Origin: Melanopsichium pennsylvanicum
Lineage: Eukaryota; Basidiomycota; Ustilaginomycetes; Ustilaginales
Assembly (NCBI GenBank): GCA_900208305.1
Contig: OAPG01000023.1
Coordinates: 124,001 to 188,000 of the forward strand
Direction of reading: 5' to 3'
DNA: 64,000 nucleotides
The notes under the pieces: model-generated
Told to the model about the DNA's origin: nothing
Seen by the model: the letters and a program-made list of their open reading frames with translations, nothing else
Databases searched by the model: none
Program-made: the position numbers and the translations under genes
Part shown: one piece after another, positions 62,945 to 64,000 of the stretch
Layout of the letters: each line of letters opens with the position of its first letter
Numbering within the stretch: the first letter of the stretch is position 1

Positions 62945-64000
62945 ATGACAATCACCTCGAACCATGAAACTGCGGCTACCAATGACAATGTCTTGTCAAC
63001 CACGAGCTCGGAAGGTCAAGCCCTTACTGCGCATCAAGCTTCGAGCAGCACTCCCACTGATCTTGCCCTCACTTTGTCCAACGCATCACACACACATTCT
63101 CCATCCAGCTCAGCCCATACTTCCAGCAATGATAGCAACCTCCAGACTTCTGTCAACCTCACTACCTCCCAGAACGCGCAACAAACATCATCCACTTGGC
63201 TTACCCCAGCACCACCCGTGCCTACTACCACGTCTGCCCTATCACCATCCATGATGCCTCGTCCAAGTTTTTGTCCACCACGCCACACTGCTTCTTCATC
63301 CGCATCCAGCTCATCATCCAGCTCGGGCACTGCCACTCCCACCAACAGACTACAACACAATTCCAACCTCACTTTCCTTTCCAACACATCTTCCTCCGCG
63401 TCCAGTCGCTCTCCCTACGCATCCCAACTTGCCGCCAGAGGACGTCGAATCACTCACCACTCTTCTACCCCACGCAGTCGATTCCCTACAGCTGCGTCTG
63501 CTATGGCTTCCACAGACAACGTCAATGTTATGCCCTCCATCTTCGGCTATTACTCTCACGATTCCAATCCCACCATCCACACCACCTCCACCACCTCCAC
63601 CAGCGCCTCCCCCTCCCCCTCCCCCTCGCCCGCCAATACTGCAATCTGGCACGCAGCGCCCAACTTAGCTAGCCATCAAGCCGGTGCTTCCCGCACTCCT
63701 GCCCAAGCACGTATCAATCGCACTTCCTACCCCTCATCCAACCACACCTCTCCTGTCGTATCCTCCAACTTTTATCAGTATTCAGCACGTCAGCACGCCA
63801 ACGCGCCTACTAGCGTCGAATCAACCTACCGTCCCGCACAGCTTGGACATCACACCACCCCAGCTTCGACAGCGTCCGCCAACACTCACTCCAGCTTGGT
63901 GGCTTCCTCGATCCCCACTCCTCAACCAACATTCCAAGAGACCACCACCATCTCCTTCACCTGGACAATCGCTGATCTGCACCTGTTGCGCGACGAAGTT
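62945..64000 (+). CDS. partial gene: Ser/Thr-rich protein, possible MATH domain, runs off window
   Basis: The frame is open from the Met at 62945 (MTITSNHETAATNDNV) to the last base, 352 codons without a stop, so it continues beyond the window. The first 335 residues are Ser/Thr/Pro/His-rich and look disordered, with a Ser run and SPSPSPSP. The last visible residues, TTTISFTWTIADLHLLRDEV, resemble the first strand of a MATH (TRAF-like) domain, which often precedes BTB or other domains in fungal proteins. The domain call rests on about 20 residues and is tentative. Coding status is likely from the long open frame and codon pattern. Confidence 0.6.
   Translation, partial: MTITSNHETAATNDNVLSTTSSEGQALTAHQASSSTPTDLALTLSNASHTHSPSSSAHTSSNDSNLQTSVNLTTSQNAQQTSSTWLTPAPPVPTTTSALSPSMMPRPSFCPPRHTASSSASSSSSSSGTATPTNRLQHNSNLTFLSNTSSSASSRSPYASQLAARGRRITHHSSTPRSRFPTAASAMASTDNVNVMPSIFGYYSHDSNPTIHTTSTTSTSASPSPSPSPANTAIWHAAPNLASHQAGASRTPAQARINRTSYPSSNHTSPVVSSNFYQYSARQHANAPTSVESTYRPAQLGHHTTPASTASANTHSSLVASSIPTPQPTFQETTTISFTWTIADLHLLRDEV

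Overview
This window looks like nuclear DNA of a basidiomycete, most likely a smut fungus (Ustilaginales) or close relative. The genes are compact with few short GT..AG introns. Coding DNA is rich in homopolymer tracts (Gln, Ser, Ala, Asp, Gly-Ser). All recognisable genes are fungal: Vip1, Ndc1, an SBDS-like protein, Tvp38, an Ivy1-like protein, Zn2Cys6 and LIM proteins, mitochondrial AspRS, a mitoribosomal SOD-like protein and non-reducing polyketide synthases (PKSs). The species cannot be fixed from sequence alone. All identifications come from reading motifs; no database search was run.

Layout. 0.4-23 kb is mostly housekeeping: 1-Cys peroxiredoxin (+), AMMECR1 protein (-), TspO/MBR protein (+), Vip1 inositol-pyrophosphate kinase with 43 consecutive Gln (-), Ivy1-like protein (+), SBDS-like protein (+), SNF5-family remodeller subunit (-), three-LIM protein (+), mitochondrial AspRS (-) and an unrecognised putative mitochondrial protein (+). 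23.3-48.5 kb is an accessory metabolic region: a 2197-residue PKS ('PKS A', +), a Zn2Cys6 regulator (-), Ndc1 (-), a mitoribosomal SOD-fold protein (+), a 1990-residue PKS ('PKS B', -, one intron) and an FSH1-type serine hydrolase (+). 48.5-50.9 kb has no gene and includes about 1.37 kb nearly without CpG. 50.9-64 kb holds Tvp38 (+), a MYG1-UreG fusion (-), an APH/ACAD10-like phosphotransferase (-), a fatty aldehyde dehydrogenase (-) and the start of a protein that may carry a MATH domain (+, runs off the end).

The main discovery is that the two PKSs are broken in complementary ways. PKS A keeps an intact SAT (Cys201/His351), two ACPs (Ser1724, Ser1860) and a thioesterase. Its KS has lost all three catalytic residues (Cys to Glu676, His to Ser810, His to Asp855), its AT is truncated with the nucleophile Ser replaced, and its PT lacks the His/Asp pair. 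PKS B has intact KS (Cys563, His698, His739), AT (Ser1037, His1145), PT (His1388, Asp1581) and TE, but its SAT nucleophile is replaced by Pro93 and it has no ACP. Together they make exactly one complete non-reducing PKS. This predicts an obligate heterodimer working in trans, a type I analogue of the bacterial KS-alpha/chain-length-factor pair. It fits the reported cooperation of Pks3 and Pks4 of Ustilago maydis in making orsellinic acid; whether this pair is orthologous to those genes is not decided here. The nearby Zn2Cys6 regulator and FSH1 hydrolase are plausible pathway partners.
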